Counted from the stretch's first letter, positions 8,039 through 17,941 are shown. The stretch is DNA of 50,482 nt from an uncultured Muribaculaceae bacterium (GCA_910578805.1 CAJTRS010000012.1:1-50482); one strand, 5' to 3'. Program-made: numbers and translations. The notes: generated by a model not told the origin, from the sequence alone.

Positions 8039-9052
8039 TTATTTCACTTCCCAGGTCTCGCCTGCCATGATGAGGTCGCGGAGTGAACCGAAGCCTTTGG
8101 CGGCACGGACTTCGCGTATCTGTCGCATCACTTCGTCATTGTAGGTGAGAGAGTCCACGTCGCGTATCACGCCTATGGCCAATGGCAGATCTGTTCCGTC
8201 CATCATGGCGAGCTGCTGGTGGAGGAAATTGGTCGGTGTGTGTGCATCGTGCACAAGCACATCGGCCATAGTGTAGCCCTCCTTGCCTATCTCCACGGCT
8301 TTGAGCAGGAATCCGTCCTGCACGAGCCCGCGGTTCATCTCCTTGCCGAAAAGCATCTTTTCGCCGTGGCGCAGATGTATGGTGCGGTCGGCGCGATATT
8401 CGCGGTCGGTGATGCGGTTGTGGATTCCGTTGTTGTAAATAACACAGTTCTGCAGTATCTCGACCACAGAGGTGCCGTGGTGTCGGGCAGCAGCCAGAAG
8501 CGATTCCTGGGTGATCTGCAATTCCACATCGATGCTGCGTGCGAAGAAGTTGCCTCGAGCCCCGAACACCAGTTCTGCCGGAATGAAGGGGTCCTCAGTG
8601 GTGCCGTAGGGGGAGGATTTCGACACAAAGCCGCGGTCGGAGGTGGGGGAGTACTGTCCCTTGGTAAGTCCGTATATTTTGTTGTTGAACAGCAGCATGT
8701 TTATGTCGATATTGCGGCGCACGGCATGAATGAAGTGGTTGCCGCCTATGGCGAGGCCGTCACCGTCGCCAGATATCTGCCATACGGTCATGTCGGGGTT
8801 GGCGAGTTTGAAGCCGGTGGCTATTGCCGCGGCGCGTCCGTGAATGGTGTGGAAGCCGTAGGTGTTCATGTAATAGGGCAGACGCGAGGAGCAGCCTATG
8901 CCCGATATTACGGCCGTCATGTGCGGGGGCACACCTAACTGCGCCATGGTTTTGTGCAGGGAGTTGAGAATGGCGTGGTCACCGCAGCCGGGACACCAGC
9001 GCACCGGCTGGTCGCTTTTGAAATGTGCGGGGGTATATTGGACGTTTTCCAT
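8039..9052 (-). CDS. korB: 2-oxoacid:ferredoxin oxidoreductase beta subunit (2-oxoglutarate type)
   Basis: 337-residue thiamine-diphosphate subunit of a two-subunit 2-oxoacid:ferredoxin oxidoreductase, which decarboxylates a 2-oxoacid (2-oxoglutarate is the likely substrate) to the acyl-CoA and reduces ferredoxin. The diphosphate/Mg site is GDGDG (95-99) with FNNKIYGLTKGQYSPTS behind it. Four cysteines, Cys20 and Cys23 (WCPGCGDH), Cys54 and Cys203, fit the ligands of the single [4Fe-4S] cluster of this class. The gene follows korA after 1 nt and ends at a strong terminator. Substrate choice is inferred from overall type; pyruvate or branched-chain oxoacids cannot be excluded. Confidence 0.93.
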   Translation of the reverse strand: MENVQYTPAHFKSDQPVRWCPGCGDHAILNSLHKTMAQLGVPPHMTAVISGIGCSSRLPYYMNTYGFHTIHGRAAAIATGFKLANPDMTVWQISGDGDGLAIGGNHFIHAVRRNIDINMLLFNNKIYGLTKGQYSPTSDRGFVSKSSPYGTTEDPFIPAELVFGARGNFFARSIDVELQITQESLLAAARHHGTSVVEILQNCVIYNNGIHNRITDREYRADRTIHLRHGEKMLFGKEMNRGLVQDGFLLKAVEIGKEGYTMADVLVHDAHTPTNFLHQQLAMMDGTDLPLAIGVIRDVDSLTYNDEVMRQIREVRAAKGFGSLRDLIMAGETWEVK

Positions 9053-9053
9053 C

Positions 9054-10907
9054 TTATTTCTTATCCATGATTTCGGTTACGGCATCGACCACTTCCTCCA
9101 CGAGGAACGGCTGGCCTTGTATCTTGTTGATTCTCGCTATATCTGCTTTGGGGAAGCGGCTTTGCAGGTAGTCGGCGAACATTCCGGTGTTGAGTTCGGC
9201 CACTATCACCTTTTTGTAGCGTGAAAGTATGTCGGCGGTGTTGGCCGGAAGCGGATTTATGTAGCGGAAGTGGGTAAACGCCACTTTTCGTCCTTGCCGG
9301 CACAGTTCGGTGGCAGCGGTGCGCAGATGTCCGTAGGTGCCGCCCCAGCCGAGCAGAAGCACATCGGCGTCATCGGGATCGATGACCTCAAGCTGAGGTA
9401 TGTCTGTGGCTATACGGGCTATCTTCTCGCGGCGTGTCAGAACCATTCGTTCATGGTTGGCCGGGTCTGTGCTGATGGCTCCGGTGCGGAAGTCCTTCTC
9501 GAGGCCTCCGAGACGGTGCTGGGCGCCTTCGGTGCCTGGAATGGCCCAGTAGCGCACCAGATTGTCCTCGCGGCGGTCGTAGGGGTGCCATGAGCGGTCG
9601 GCGAGTTTGTCGGCAGGCACATAAGGCGGTTTTATCTCGGGAAACTCATCGGAGTCGGGTATGCGCCAGGCCGATGATCCGTTGCCGATGAACGCATCGG
9701 TAAGAAGTATCACGGGAGTCATGTGCTCTATGGCTATGCGCGATGCCTCGAATGCCATGTTGAAGCAGTCGGTTGGCGATGCAGGAGCCACGACAGCCAC
9801 CGGCGACTCGCCGTTGCGGCCGTATAGGGCCTGCATGAGGTCGGTCTGTTCGGTCTTTGTGGGGAGGCCTGTAGAGGGGCCGCCTCGCTGCACATCGATG
9901 ACCACAAGCGGCAGTTCGGCTATTACGGCAAGGCCTATGCCTTCGCTTTTCAGCGCCAGTCCGGGGCCTGAGGTGGAGGTAACGGCCAGATTGCCTGCGT
10001 AGGCGGCTCCTATTGCGGAGCACACGCCGGCGATCTCGTCTTCCATCTGCACGGCTTTAACCCCGAGGTCCTTGCGTTTGGCCAGTTCATGGAGTATATC
10101 GGTTGCCGGTGTAATGGGGTAGCTTCCGAGGAAGAGCGGGCGTCCGCTCTTCTCCGATGCCATGATCAGTCCCCATGCGGTGGCTGTGTTGCCATTGATA
10201 TCGGTGTAGATGCCCGGACGTGCCTCGCCGGATTCGATGCGGTAGGCCGATATTGTGGCATGTATGTTGTGTCCGTAATTGTAACCGGCATCAAGCACTT
10301 TTTTGTTGGCTTCGAGTATGGCCGGTTTTTTGGCGAATTTCTTTGAAAGGAAGCGGGTCACGCTTTCCATGGGGCGGTCGAATAACCAGCATATCAGGCC
10401 GAGCGCGAAGAAATTGCGGCACTTGGTTATGCTCTTCATGTCAAGACCGCTGTCGGTCAGTGCCTCTTTGGTCATGGAGGTTACTGGCACTTCCAGAATC
10501 TGCGAGGTGATGCCGAGTTCCTTAAACGGATCATCGGTTGTGAACATAGCCTTGCGCAGATCGGCTTCATTGAACGAGTCGATGTCCACTATGATCACTC
10601 CGCCATGCTTTACGTGCTTTACGTTTTGTTTGAGAGCGGCCGGATTCATCGCCACGAGTACATCGCATTTGTCACCCGGGGTGTGCACGTTTGTGCCTAC
10701 ACTCACCTGGAAACCTGATACTCCTCCGAGAGAGCCTTGGGGTGCGCGTATCTCGGCGGGATAATCGGGGAATGTGGATACTTCACAGCCCATGCCTGCC
10801 GAGACGTTGGTGAAGATATTGCCCACGAGTTGCATTCCGTCGCCGGAGTCACCCGAGAATCGCACCACGACTTTGTCGAGTGTCTTGACTTTAGTTTCGT
10901 CTAACAT
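9054..10907 (-). CDS. korA: 2-oxoacid:ferredoxin oxidoreductase alpha subunit (gamma-alpha fusion)
   Basis: 617 residues. The N-terminal third is the gamma domain, opening with VVRFSGDSGDGMQLVGNIFT (about residues 13-32). The alpha domain follows, with the SYPITPATDILHELAK motif, the TSTSGPGLALKSEGIGLA segment and the QRGGPSTGLPTKTEQTDLMQ block typical of 2-oxoglutarate-type KorA. Together with KorB it forms a two-subunit enzyme without a separate ferredoxin-like delta subunit, the usual Bacteroidota arrangement. It runs in the oxidative or reductive direction of the incomplete TCA cycle and needs ferredoxin as partner. A TACCTTTG promoter core lies 77 nt upstream. The korA-korB order and 1-nt gap mark a tight operon. 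Confidence 0.95.
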   Translation of the reverse strand: MLDETKVKTLDKVVVRFSGDSGDGMQLVGNIFTNVSAGMGCEVSTFPDYPAEIRAPQGSLGGVSGFQVSVGTNVHTPGDKCDVLVAMNPAALKQNVKHVKHGGVIIVDIDSFNEADLRKAMFTTDDPFKELGITSQILEVPVTSMTKEALTDSGLDMKSITKCRNFFALGLICWLFDRPMESVTRFLSKKFAKKPAILEANKKVLDAGYNYGHNIHATISAYRIESGEARPGIYTDINGNTATAWGLIMASEKSGRPLFLGSYPITPATDILHELAKRKDLGVKAVQMEDEIAGVCSAIGAAYAGNLAVTSTSGPGLALKSEGIGLAVIAELPLVVIDVQRGGPSTGLPTKTEQTDLMQALYGRNGESPVAVVAPASPTDCFNMAFEASRIAIEHMTPVILLTDAFIGNGSSAWRIPDSDEFPEIKPPYVPADKLADRSWHPYDRREDNLVRYWAIPGTEGAQHRLGGLEKDFRTGAISTDPANHERMVLTRREKIARIATDIPQLEVIDPDDADVLLLGWGGTYGHLRTAATELCRQGRKVAFTHFRYINPLPANTADILSRYKKVIVAELNTGMFADYLQSRFPKADIARINKIQGQPFLVEEVVDAVTEIMDKK

Positions 10908-10983
10908 TACAGAAATATGAATGATTTATGTATGAATATCTATGATAAGATGTAGATTCCCTATAGGTTTAAGGTTAACATGG

Positions 10984-11017
10984 CAAAGGTATTGAATAAA
11001 AATGAAATTATGTCAAA
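10984..11017 (-). promoter_or_regulatory. Promoter of korAB
   Basis: TACCTTTG (10984-10991, minus strand) matches the Bacteroidota -7 consensus and a TTTG sits upstream at 11014-11017 with a 22-nt spacer, slightly longer than usual. The transcript would have a leader of about 70 nt. It overlaps the space just past the pyrC stop. Confidence 0.6.
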
Positions 11018-11022
11018 TAAAC

Positions 11023-12402
11023 CTATGAATTGTGTGTGAAAGCAAGTGGCAGGCCTGCCGGGGTGGAGAAAGCCACGCCGTGACGGTAGGTCATGGTGCC
11101 GTTTACTATAGTGGCATCGACTTTGTTTCCCACGGTGAGGCCCGACAGCGGGGTCCATGCGCAGCGGCTGAGGGCCCATTGGTCGGTTATGGTGTAGGGC
11201 TCGCAGTCATTGTTGACTATAACGAGGTCGGCGAAGTAGCCCGGACGAATGAACCCCCGTCGCTCTATGCCATAGACGATGGCCGGATTGTGGCACATTT
11301 TCTCTACCACTTGTGGCATAGTGAACAGCCCTTCGGCTGCCATCTGGAGCATTAGCGTCAGGGAGAACTGTATGAGTGGCATGCCTGATACGGCTGTAAG
11401 CGCCGTACCGCGCTTTTCTTCAAGAAGATGAGGGGCATGGTCAGTAGCTATTGTATCAATCAGGCCGGTACATACGGCTTGTCGAAGCGCATCGCGGTCG
11501 GCCGGCCGCTTTATGGCAGGATTGCATTTTATGCGTGTGCCGAGCATGGCATACTGTTCGTCGCAGAAAGCCAGATATTGCGGGCATGTCTCGGCCGTGA
11601 TGAGCTTTCCGGCGGGATTGCCGGGCTGCAGCAGTTCCAGCTCATCGGCGGTGGATATGTGCAGCAGGTGCAGACGGTGACCATATCGGCGGGCAAGCTC
11701 CACGGCTCTGCGCGAGGCTTCGAAACACACCTTGTGGTTGCGTATTACGGGGTGGAACTCCATGGGAAGGTCCTCGCCGTATCGTGCCACCACGGCTTCG
11801 CGGTTTTGCCGCAGCAGAGATTCGTCCTCAGCGTGTACGGCGATTATGGCCGGAACTTCGGCAAATAGGCGGTGCAGAGCCTCATCGCGGTCCACAAGCA
11901 TGTTGCCTGTGGAGGAGCCCATAAACAGTTTCACTCCGGCTATGCGGGAATAATCGGCTGTGGCGAGTTGGTGGATATTGCTGTCGGTGGCGCCGATGAA
12001 GAATGCGTAATTGGCGGGTGATACCTGTGATGCCCGCTCCATTTTACGCTCCACTTCCTCTATGGTTACGGTGGGGGGCTTGGTATTGGGCATGTCAATG
12101 AATGAGGTCACTCCTCCGGCCACTGCCGCAAGGCTTTCGGTGGCCATGTCGGCTTTGTGTGTCAGTCCGGGATCGCGGAAGTGTACGTGTGTGTCTATTA
12201 CTCCCGGGAGCAGCAGACGTCCGTTGCCGTCAATCACAGTGTTGTAGTCTGTGTGCGGTCTGTCAGGCTCTCCGGCCCCTACGCCGGATATGTACATTCC
12301 TTCTATTTCCACGTAGCCGTGCCATGAACGGCCTTCGTTGATTATGTGCACATTGTGTATGAGGGTACGCGCGTGGCGGTCATTGCTTGCTGTCGCTGAC
12401 AT
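11023..12402 (-). CDS. pyrC: Dihydroorotase
   Basis: 459 residues of the amidohydrolase superfamily, catalysing the third step of pyrimidine biosynthesis (ring closure of carbamoyl-aspartate). The zinc motif is in GVIDTHVHFRDPG with His72 and His74; AGGVTSFIDMPNTKPPTV and the later ITAETCPQYL and DTIATDHAPH blocks are typical dihydroorotase signatures. DTIATDHAPHLLEEK separates it from hydantoinases. The gene starts inside the end of the upstream glycosyltransferase gene (23-nt overlap), so the two are translationally coupled. It is the last gene of a run that begins with the TPR protein. Confidence 0.95.
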   Translation of the reverse strand: MSATASNDRHARTLIHNVHIINEGRSWHGYVEIEGMYISGVGAGEPDRPHTDYNTVIDGNGRLLLPGVIDTHVHFRDPGLTHKADMATESLAAVAGGVTSFIDMPNTKPPTVTIEEVERKMERASQVSPANYAFFIGATDSNIHQLATADYSRIAGVKLFMGSSTGNMLVDRDEALHRLFAEVPAIIAVHAEDESLLRQNREAVVARYGEDLPMEFHPVIRNHKVCFEASRRAVELARRYGHRLHLLHISTADELELLQPGNPAGKLITAETCPQYLAFCDEQYAMLGTRIKCNPAIKRPADRDALRQAVCTGLIDTIATDHAPHLLEEKRGTALTAVSGMPLIQFSLTLMLQMAAEGLFTMPQVVEKMCHNPAIVYGIERRGFIRPGYFADLVIVNNDCEPYTITDQWALSRCAWTPLSGLTVGNKVDATIVNGTMTYRHGVAFSTPAGLPLAFTHNS

Positions 12403-13174
12403 ATCGTGGATATTTTTTGAACCAACTTCCTATCTTGAGACGCATTACTCCGAAAACCGCCTCGCCGAATATGCCGCTCGACATCTTGCTTGTGCCGAGT
12501 ACGCGGTTTACGAATATTATGGGAATTTCCTTTATGGTGAATCCGCATTTCATGGCGGTGAATTTCATTTCTATCTGAAAAGCATAGCCTTTGAAATGGA
12601 TTTTATCAAGATTGATTGTAGAGAGGACTCTGCGGGTGTAGCATACGAATCCCGCAGTGGTGTCACGAACCTTCATGCGTGTGACGAATCGCACGTAGGC
12701 TGATGCGTAGTATGACATGAGTACCCGTCCCATGGGCCAGTTGACAACATTGACACCTGTTATGTAACGCGATCCTACGGCCATGTCATAGCCCTCGTCG
12801 TGGCATGCCCGATAAAGGGCCATCAGGTCGTCAGGGTTGTGGGAGAAGTCGGCGTCCATCTCGAAAATGTATTCGTAACCGCGTTCAATGGCCCATTTAA
12901 AGCCGGCTATGTAAGCTGTGCCCAATCCGAGTTTGCCTTCCCGCTGCACCAGGTGCACCCGTGAGGCGTATTGTCTGATCTTGTCTTTGACAATGTCGGC
13001 TGTGCCGTCGGGCGATCCGTCGTCGATGATAAGGGCTTCCATGGGGTGAGGCTGCCTCATTACGGCGTCAATTATGGCGGCTATGTTTTCCCGTTCATTG
13101 TAGGTTGGGATTATCACCACGCAGTCGGAGGTGTGTTGTGCCGCGGAAGGTATGGGCGTGGGAGTCTGTTGCAT
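12380..13174 (-). CDS. Polyprenol-phosphate mannosyltransferase-like GT2 glycosyltransferase
   Basis: 264 residues, a single GT2 domain like eukaryotic Dpm1, with no membrane segments. Motifs: CVVIIPTYNERENI at the N-terminus, IIDDGSPDGTAD with Asp51-Asp52, EMDADFSHNP (the DxD metal site, Asp107 and Asp109), and the C-terminal EIPIIFVNRVLGTSKMS block typical of polyprenol monophosphomannose synthases. The expected reaction is transfer of a sugar, mannose by homology, from its nucleotide form to undecaprenyl phosphate at the inner face of the membrane, giving a donor for surface glycosylation. Bacteroidales O-glycosylate many secreted proteins, so such a donor would fit, but that is inference. 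It overlaps pyrC by 23 nt. Confidence 0.88.
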   Translation of the reverse strand: MQQTPTPIPSAAQHTSDCVVIIPTYNERENIAAIIDAVMRQPHPMEALIIDDGSPDGTADIVKDKIRQYASRVHLVQREGKLGLGTAYIAGFKWAIERGYEYIFEMDADFSHNPDDLMALYRACHDEGYDMAVGSRYITGVNVVNWPMGRVLMSYYASAYVRFVTRMKVRDTTAGFVCYTRRVLSTINLDKIHFKGYAFQIEMKFTAMKCGFTIKEIPIIFVNRVLGTSKMSSGIFGEAVFGVMRLKIGSWFKKYPRYVSDSKQ

Positions 13175-13193
13175 AGGGGGGAGGAGAACGTAA

Positions 13194-14912
13194 TTAGAAT
13201 TTATAGGTGACTCCGGCTAATCCGGTTATGCCCTGTGCGGGTATCCCGCCGATCATTGCATGGCGGTGGTTCATTAGGTTGCGGCCGCTGACAAATACAC
13301 TCCATCGGCTGTCGATGCGGTACAGCGCTCCGGCATAGAGATCGGACACGGCTCCGAGTCCCGAGAGCGATGTGCGGTTTTCGAAAGTGCCGTCGGGCAG
13401 TTGTACGGCTGTGTCCAACGCTACTGCCCGAGAACCGCGGTAGTTCCAGCCCACGGTTATGTCAAGAGCTTTTGCCGGGGTCACTTTCAGAGATGCGTCC
13501 GCTACGTGGCGAGCTCTGTCGCGCCACAGATAGAAACCGCGGTTATATTTGTGAGGGGCAGTTTCGTAGGCGAATGTCAGTGAAATTATGTCGCGGTAGG
13601 TGTAACCGGCTGTGATGCCCAATTTATAGCCTTTGAAATCCAAGTGCCCGAATATGGTGCCGCCGGCAAATTGAACCGGCATAAGCCAGTCATTGGCTAT
13701 GGCATATGTGGCGTTTATATCTAAATACAGCCCGCGCCATGTGCCTGCGGTTATTCCGATTGTGGCGTTGACCGGTACGGAAGAGTTGTCGTAGGCCATT
13801 ACCGGCAGTGAGTACGGAGTCACCTCAAAGAGCGATCCGAGAGTGTTCTGATGCCTGCCGCCGTGGGCTTTGGCATAGACTTTTATGTATTTGCCGGGAG
13901 TCCATGTGGCAGATACTTTAGGGGCTATGTGGAAGAAACTTCCGGAATTGAATGTGAAATCGATCTGAGCACCGAGATCGAGGTGAAATTTATCGACGTC
14001 AAACCGGTAGTAAGGGTTGAAGCCAAGTCGCGAGTGGTTGAGAGAGCCGTCGGGAAGCAGAGTCAGCGGAGCTCCTTGTCCGGTATATGTCACGGCGTGG
14101 TTGCCGTTGGTTATCAGGGAGAAGTCAATGGTCATTCCTGCGGTGGAGCCTCGGCTCAAAGAGGTGGAAGCGAATGCCGAGGCATTGAGACTGTTTTCGC
14201 GTACGGCTTTCAGCAGGTCCGGACCAGGGAACTGCGGTGTGGAGGCCAGAGAGTTGCCGTATCCGAAGTGGCTGTAGCCGGCTCCTATGCCGTAACGCCA
14301 ACTGTCATTACGTCCAGACCATAGTGCCGATAAATTGAGCCTGTGCACATTCTGATTGCGTAACTCTTCCGCAACGGGTGTATTGAATCGGCTGTAAGTG
14401 TAGTCTATACCGAGGTCCACATACGATTCCCGTCCGGTGGCACGGTGCAGGTTAGCTCCCAGTGTGGCTGTGTTGCGCCGCATGCGCCGGCTGATGTCGT
14501 CGTATTTCCCGCGGTATGAGGTGCCGTCATACTGGAGCCATGCGTTAAGCCGGGTGCGGTCGGTGTCAAGGAATTTGTAGCCGGCCGATGCTCCGAGGTT
14601 AAATCCCGGCATGAAGCCGAGAGCGGCGTATCCGCGGTAAGGTGATGTGTAGATGCTGTCGGCGTATGCGGCAGGCTCGAAAGCCGCTATCTGCATTGTC
14701 GGGTTCACGCCGATTTTACGTGTACTGTAATTCAAGGCCCGCAAGGTGTCGGTCGGTAGCGTGATCTCAGGATTGGTGCCGAGGCGTGTCACTTCCACAT
14801 ATTCGGGCTCGTAATCGTGAACCACAGTTATGTCTTTCTTCAGCTGTGCATTGGATATGGCAGGAAGAATTGTGCCTAATGATAGTATGAGCAGATGCTT
14901 TATCGCGTTCAT
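13194..14912 (-). CDS. Outer-membrane beta-barrel protein (TonB-receptor-like barrel without plug)
   Basis: 572 residues. A signal peptide (MNAIKHLLILSLGTILPAISNA) is followed by a short linker (VVHDYEPEYVEVTRLGTNPEITLP) and then barrel strands to the C-terminal aromatic GLAGVTYKF, the classical outer-membrane end signal. It resembles the barrel half of TonB-dependent receptors, but I see neither the plug domain nor a TonB box; the first strands begin near residue 90 (YRGYAALGFMPGFNLGASAG). Such barrels occur beside large TPR proteins in Bacteroidales, exactly as here (32 nt from the TPR gene). Substrate or partner is unknown. The linker is likely periplasmic and could dock the TPR protein. 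Confidence 0.8.
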   Translation of the reverse strand: MNAIKHLLILSLGTILPAISNAQLKKDITVVHDYEPEYVEVTRLGTNPEITLPTDTLRALNYSTRKIGVNPTMQIAAFEPAAYADSIYTSPYRGYAALGFMPGFNLGASAGYKFLDTDRTRLNAWLQYDGTSYRGKYDDISRRMRRNTATLGANLHRATGRESYVDLGIDYTYSRFNTPVAEELRNQNVHRLNLSALWSGRNDSWRYGIGAGYSHFGYGNSLASTPQFPGPDLLKAVRENSLNASAFASTSLSRGSTAGMTIDFSLITNGNHAVTYTGQGAPLTLLPDGSLNHSRLGFNPYYRFDVDKFHLDLGAQIDFTFNSGSFFHIAPKVSATWTPGKYIKVYAKAHGGRHQNTLGSLFEVTPYSLPVMAYDNSSVPVNATIGITAGTWRGLYLDINATYAIANDWLMPVQFAGGTIFGHLDFKGYKLGITAGYTYRDIISLTFAYETAPHKYNRGFYLWRDRARHVADASLKVTPAKALDITVGWNYRGSRAVALDTAVQLPDGTFENRTSLSGLGAVSDLYAGALYRIDSRWSVFVSGRNLMNHRHAMIGGIPAQGITGLAGVTYKF

Positions 14913-14944
14913 CTTTTTAGTATATGGTTGAGATGAGTGGGAAG

Positions 14945-17941
14945 TTATTGTGCGGATTGTTCGTTCAGGCGGGATTCGATCATCTGTATGATGTCGGGTT
15001 CCGATCCGGGATAGTTGGCTTTAAGGAGCTTCAGATACTCCATGGCATCAAATCGGTCGCCCTGTGCGCTGAGTGCGTCGCTCAGGAGTATGTAGCCGCG
15101 TGCGAGCCAGTAGTCGTGGGGTGTGCCCGAGTTGATGAGGTTGTCGGCCACCTCGGCTGCACGGGCGGCCTCATCTGATTCGAGGAGCGATTCGCCGAGA
15201 AATACCGCACTTTTTGACCCGATGAGTGTGCCGGGGTCGGTGGCGAGGTTTTCCCAAATGGCACGAGCTTCCTCGATGTGTCCGGTCTTGGAGAGGGATA
15301 CGGCGCGGCTGAAGCTGACTTCGTCGGAGGTTATGTCGCCCGAGAGATTGGACGAGAGCAGTTTGTCGGTGGCGGCGAGCACGGCGTCATGACGTCCGAG
15401 TTCGAGGGCTGTTCGCATTATGCCCACGCGTGCGTCCTGAATGTTGCGGGGAGTGGAAGCTTTTGATTCGAGTGCGGTATAGGACTCAAGTGCCAGTTCT
15501 CCCATGCCGAGGTCTCTTTGTGCGTCGGCTTTTATCAGGAGGGCGTCCTCGGCCGCTTCGGCATCAGGCCTCAGGGTGATCACCTTTTCGGCATAGTCGA
15601 GAGCCGATTGTCTGTCACCTTTCTCTTCGGCATCTTCCGCCAGATAATATGCCGCACGTGCCATATAGGCACCGTCGGGATATTCTTCAAGATATGTTTT
15701 GAGCCGTGCGGTGCTGTGGTCGTCAAGGTAGTCGGATTCGGCTGCACGGAATGTAGCCTCGTCCATTTCCGATATGTCGATCCGGGGTGCATCGGGCACT
15801 GAGTTGACAAAATCGGCGAAATCCCTTAGTTTGCCGGCATCGGCATATATGCGCTTGAGGTCATCAATCGCCACTGCGGCCTCTTCGCTGGTGGGGTATG
15901 TGGATATTACTTTTCGGTAAGTTTCCATACCCTCGGCCGTGTCGCCGCTGTCGCATTGCAGCAATGCCATCTGGAGCAATCCTTTGCGTCCTTGCGCGGT
16001 GGAGGGGTAGCGTTGTATGAGTGTGCGGTAGGTGTCAAAGGCGGCAGTATTGTTTCCGGCGGCAGTATGTGTCTGTGCCATGTCGAGGAGCGCGGCCGGT
16101 ATCAGTGGCGACGATGGATAGCGGTCCATGAGAGTGTCGAATCCGTTTATTTTGCCCTTTGTGTCGCGGTCAAGACCTTTCATCACGGCTATCCGGTAAG
16201 TGGCGTAGTCGCCTGTGGCCGGGTATGTGTCGAGAGCTTTGTTGTAATATGTTGTTGCCTGCCGGTAATCACGTTGATAATACAGGCAATCGGCTATGCG
16301 GTTGAATGCATCTGCGCGCATGCTTGGTGTGACTTCGGACCGTGTGACTGACAGGAAGTCGTCGAAAGCCTGCGGGTAGAGTTCGCTTGCAAAGCGGCTG
16401 TAGCCCCGGTTATAGTATGCCGCGCTGCGGTTTGAATCGTTTTTTGGCGCCGCCTTGAGGTATGCTGAGAGGTCATCTATAGCGCCGCTGTAATTGCCGG
16501 TATCATATAGGGCTATACCTCTCCAGAGCCGGCTTTGCATGGTTATACGGGGCTGGTGGTGGGAGGTGCGCAGGGCCTGCGACAGGTAATCGATGGCGGA
16601 GTCGGTGTTTCCGGCGCGGTATTCTCTGGTGCCGAGCATGAAGAGTACTTTCTGTTTCGATTGCTCTATGTAAGGCGACGGGTGCTTTATCTGTCCGAGT
16701 TCCCTAAGGGCGTTTTCGTAATCGTTGCTCGACAGATAACTTGATACCAAATGCTCCATGATGTCACCGGCATAAGGTGAGTAGGGATACCGGTCAAGAA
16801 ATTCGCGGTACATGGCCACCGAGTTGCCGAAAGGCACCCGGCCACCATCGGCGCGTGCCACTATATAATTATAGAATGCGGTTTCCGCCACTTTTTTGTC
16901 GAAGTTCTGGCGGTAGGCGTTTTCAAAGGCCATAAGAGCTCCGTCGGTGTTGCCTTGTTTTACATAGCACTGGCCTAAGTAAAGGTAAGCGCTCTGTCCC
17001 ATGGCGTCGCTGACTCCCGCCGCCTTGCGGAACATTGGCACCGCTTCGGAATAGTCGGCATCGGCATACAGGCATACACCGAGAATATATGCGGCCGACG
17101 GTATGTGTCTGTTGTCGCAAAGCCGCATGTATTTGCGCAGATATGTCACGGCACCGGCACTGTCGCCTGTGTGGTATAGCGATTCGCCTGCTATGCGGTT
17201 GATCTCTGTGGCAAATTCATCGGGACAGCCGCGTCCGAGTATCTTGAGTGCCAGTTCCAGAGCCTTGTCGTAATCATTTTCAATGAAATATATCTGGCAC
17301 AGGTAGCAGTCGGCCGAATCGCCCGGCTCCACCGATGTGTTGACTTTGGCGAAGTATTCTTTTGCAGTGCGGTAGTCATGGCGGCAATAAGCTATGTAAC
17401 CACGGTAGAACAATGCCGCGTTGCCGTAGCGCTTATTGCCGGTGAGCCGGTCGAAATATCCGTCGGCCTTGTCGTTTTCTCCAAGCATCATATTAGAATA
17501 GGCCATGCGGTACTCCATGTCATCTCTGCGGTCGCCGGTGAGAGCCTGTGGCGCTATAGTCTCATAACGCTTAAGTGCTTCCGGGTAATTGCTTCGGGTG
17601 AAGTAATAGTCGGCCATGGACATTTCCACGTCTTGTATGCGTGGTGAGGCCGGATATGTCACCAGGAATTGTTCCAACAGATCTATGGCTTCGTCGTCAC
17701 CGCTGTGGAGGGTAGCCATTGCTATGTAATAGAGGGCTTCCTCGCGGAGTGCCGGATCGGCATCGAGGTTGCGCAACTGCAGTAGCTGGTCTATGCAGCC
17801 GTTGTAGTTCCGGTCACGGAACATGGCTGTTCCCCGGGCAAAGTAACCTTCGGCGTCGGGACTGTTGAGCGGCAACTGTGCCGATATGGAGGCGGTTGCA
17901 GAGCATGCCGCCAAGGTGCTTAATATGATAATTCGTTTCAT
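14945..17941 (-). CDS. Large exported tetratricopeptide-repeat protein
   Basis: 998 residues. A signal peptide (MKRIIILSTLAACSATASISAQ) precedes an almost continuous series of TPR-like helical pairs: YFARGTAMFRDRNYNGCIDQL near residue 33, EALKRYETIAP, AKEYFAKV, ALMAFENAYRQNFDKK, AIDYLSQALRT, AAFDTYRTLIQRYPSTAQG, ALDYAEKVITLRP and others. It should be a long superhelical scaffold in the periplasm or attached to the outer membrane. No enzyme domain is visible. It is the first gene of a run with an outer-membrane barrel, a GT2 transferase and pyrC; the pairing with the barrel suggests a two-protein envelope machine, though its task is unknown. A TATCTTTG core (18013-18020) lies upstream. Confidence 0.88.
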   Translation of the reverse strand: MKRIIILSTLAACSATASISAQLPLNSPDAEGYFARGTAMFRDRNYNGCIDQLLQLRNLDADPALREEALYYIAMATLHSGDDEAIDLLEQFLVTYPASPRIQDVEMSMADYYFTRSNYPEALKRYETIAPQALTGDRRDDMEYRMAYSNMMLGENDKADGYFDRLTGNKRYGNAALFYRGYIAYCRHDYRTAKEYFAKVNTSVEPGDSADCYLCQIYFIENDYDKALELALKILGRGCPDEFATEINRIAGESLYHTGDSAGAVTYLRKYMRLCDNRHIPSAAYILGVCLYADADYSEAVPMFRKAAGVSDAMGQSAYLYLGQCYVKQGNTDGALMAFENAYRQNFDKKVAETAFYNYIVARADGGRVPFGNSVAMYREFLDRYPYSPYAGDIMEHLVSSYLSSNDYENALRELGQIKHPSPYIEQSKQKVLFMLGTREYRAGNTDSAIDYLSQALRTSHHQPRITMQSRLWRGIALYDTGNYSGAIDDLSAYLKAAPKNDSNRSAAYYNRGYSRFASELYPQAFDDFLSVTRSEVTPSMRADAFNRIADCLYYQRDYRQATTYYNKALDTYPATGDYATYRIAVMKGLDRDTKGKINGFDTLMDRYPSSPLIPAALLDMAQTHTAAGNNTAAFDTYRTLIQRYPSTAQGRKGLLQMALLQCDSGDTAEGMETYRKVISTYPTSEEAAVAIDDLKRIYADAGKLRDFADFVNSVPDAPRIDISEMDEATFRAAESDYLDDHSTARLKTYLEEYPDGAYMARAAYYLAEDAEEKGDRQSALDYAEKVITLRPDAEAAEDALLIKADAQRDLGMGELALESYTALESKASTPRNIQDARVGIMRTALELGRHDAVLAATDKLLSSNLSGDITSDEVSFSRAVSLSKTGHIEEARAIWENLATDPGTLIGSKSAVFLGESLLESDEAARAAEVADNLINSGTPHDYWLARGYILLSDALSAQGDRFDAMEYLKLLKANYPGSEPDIIQMIESRLNEQSAQ

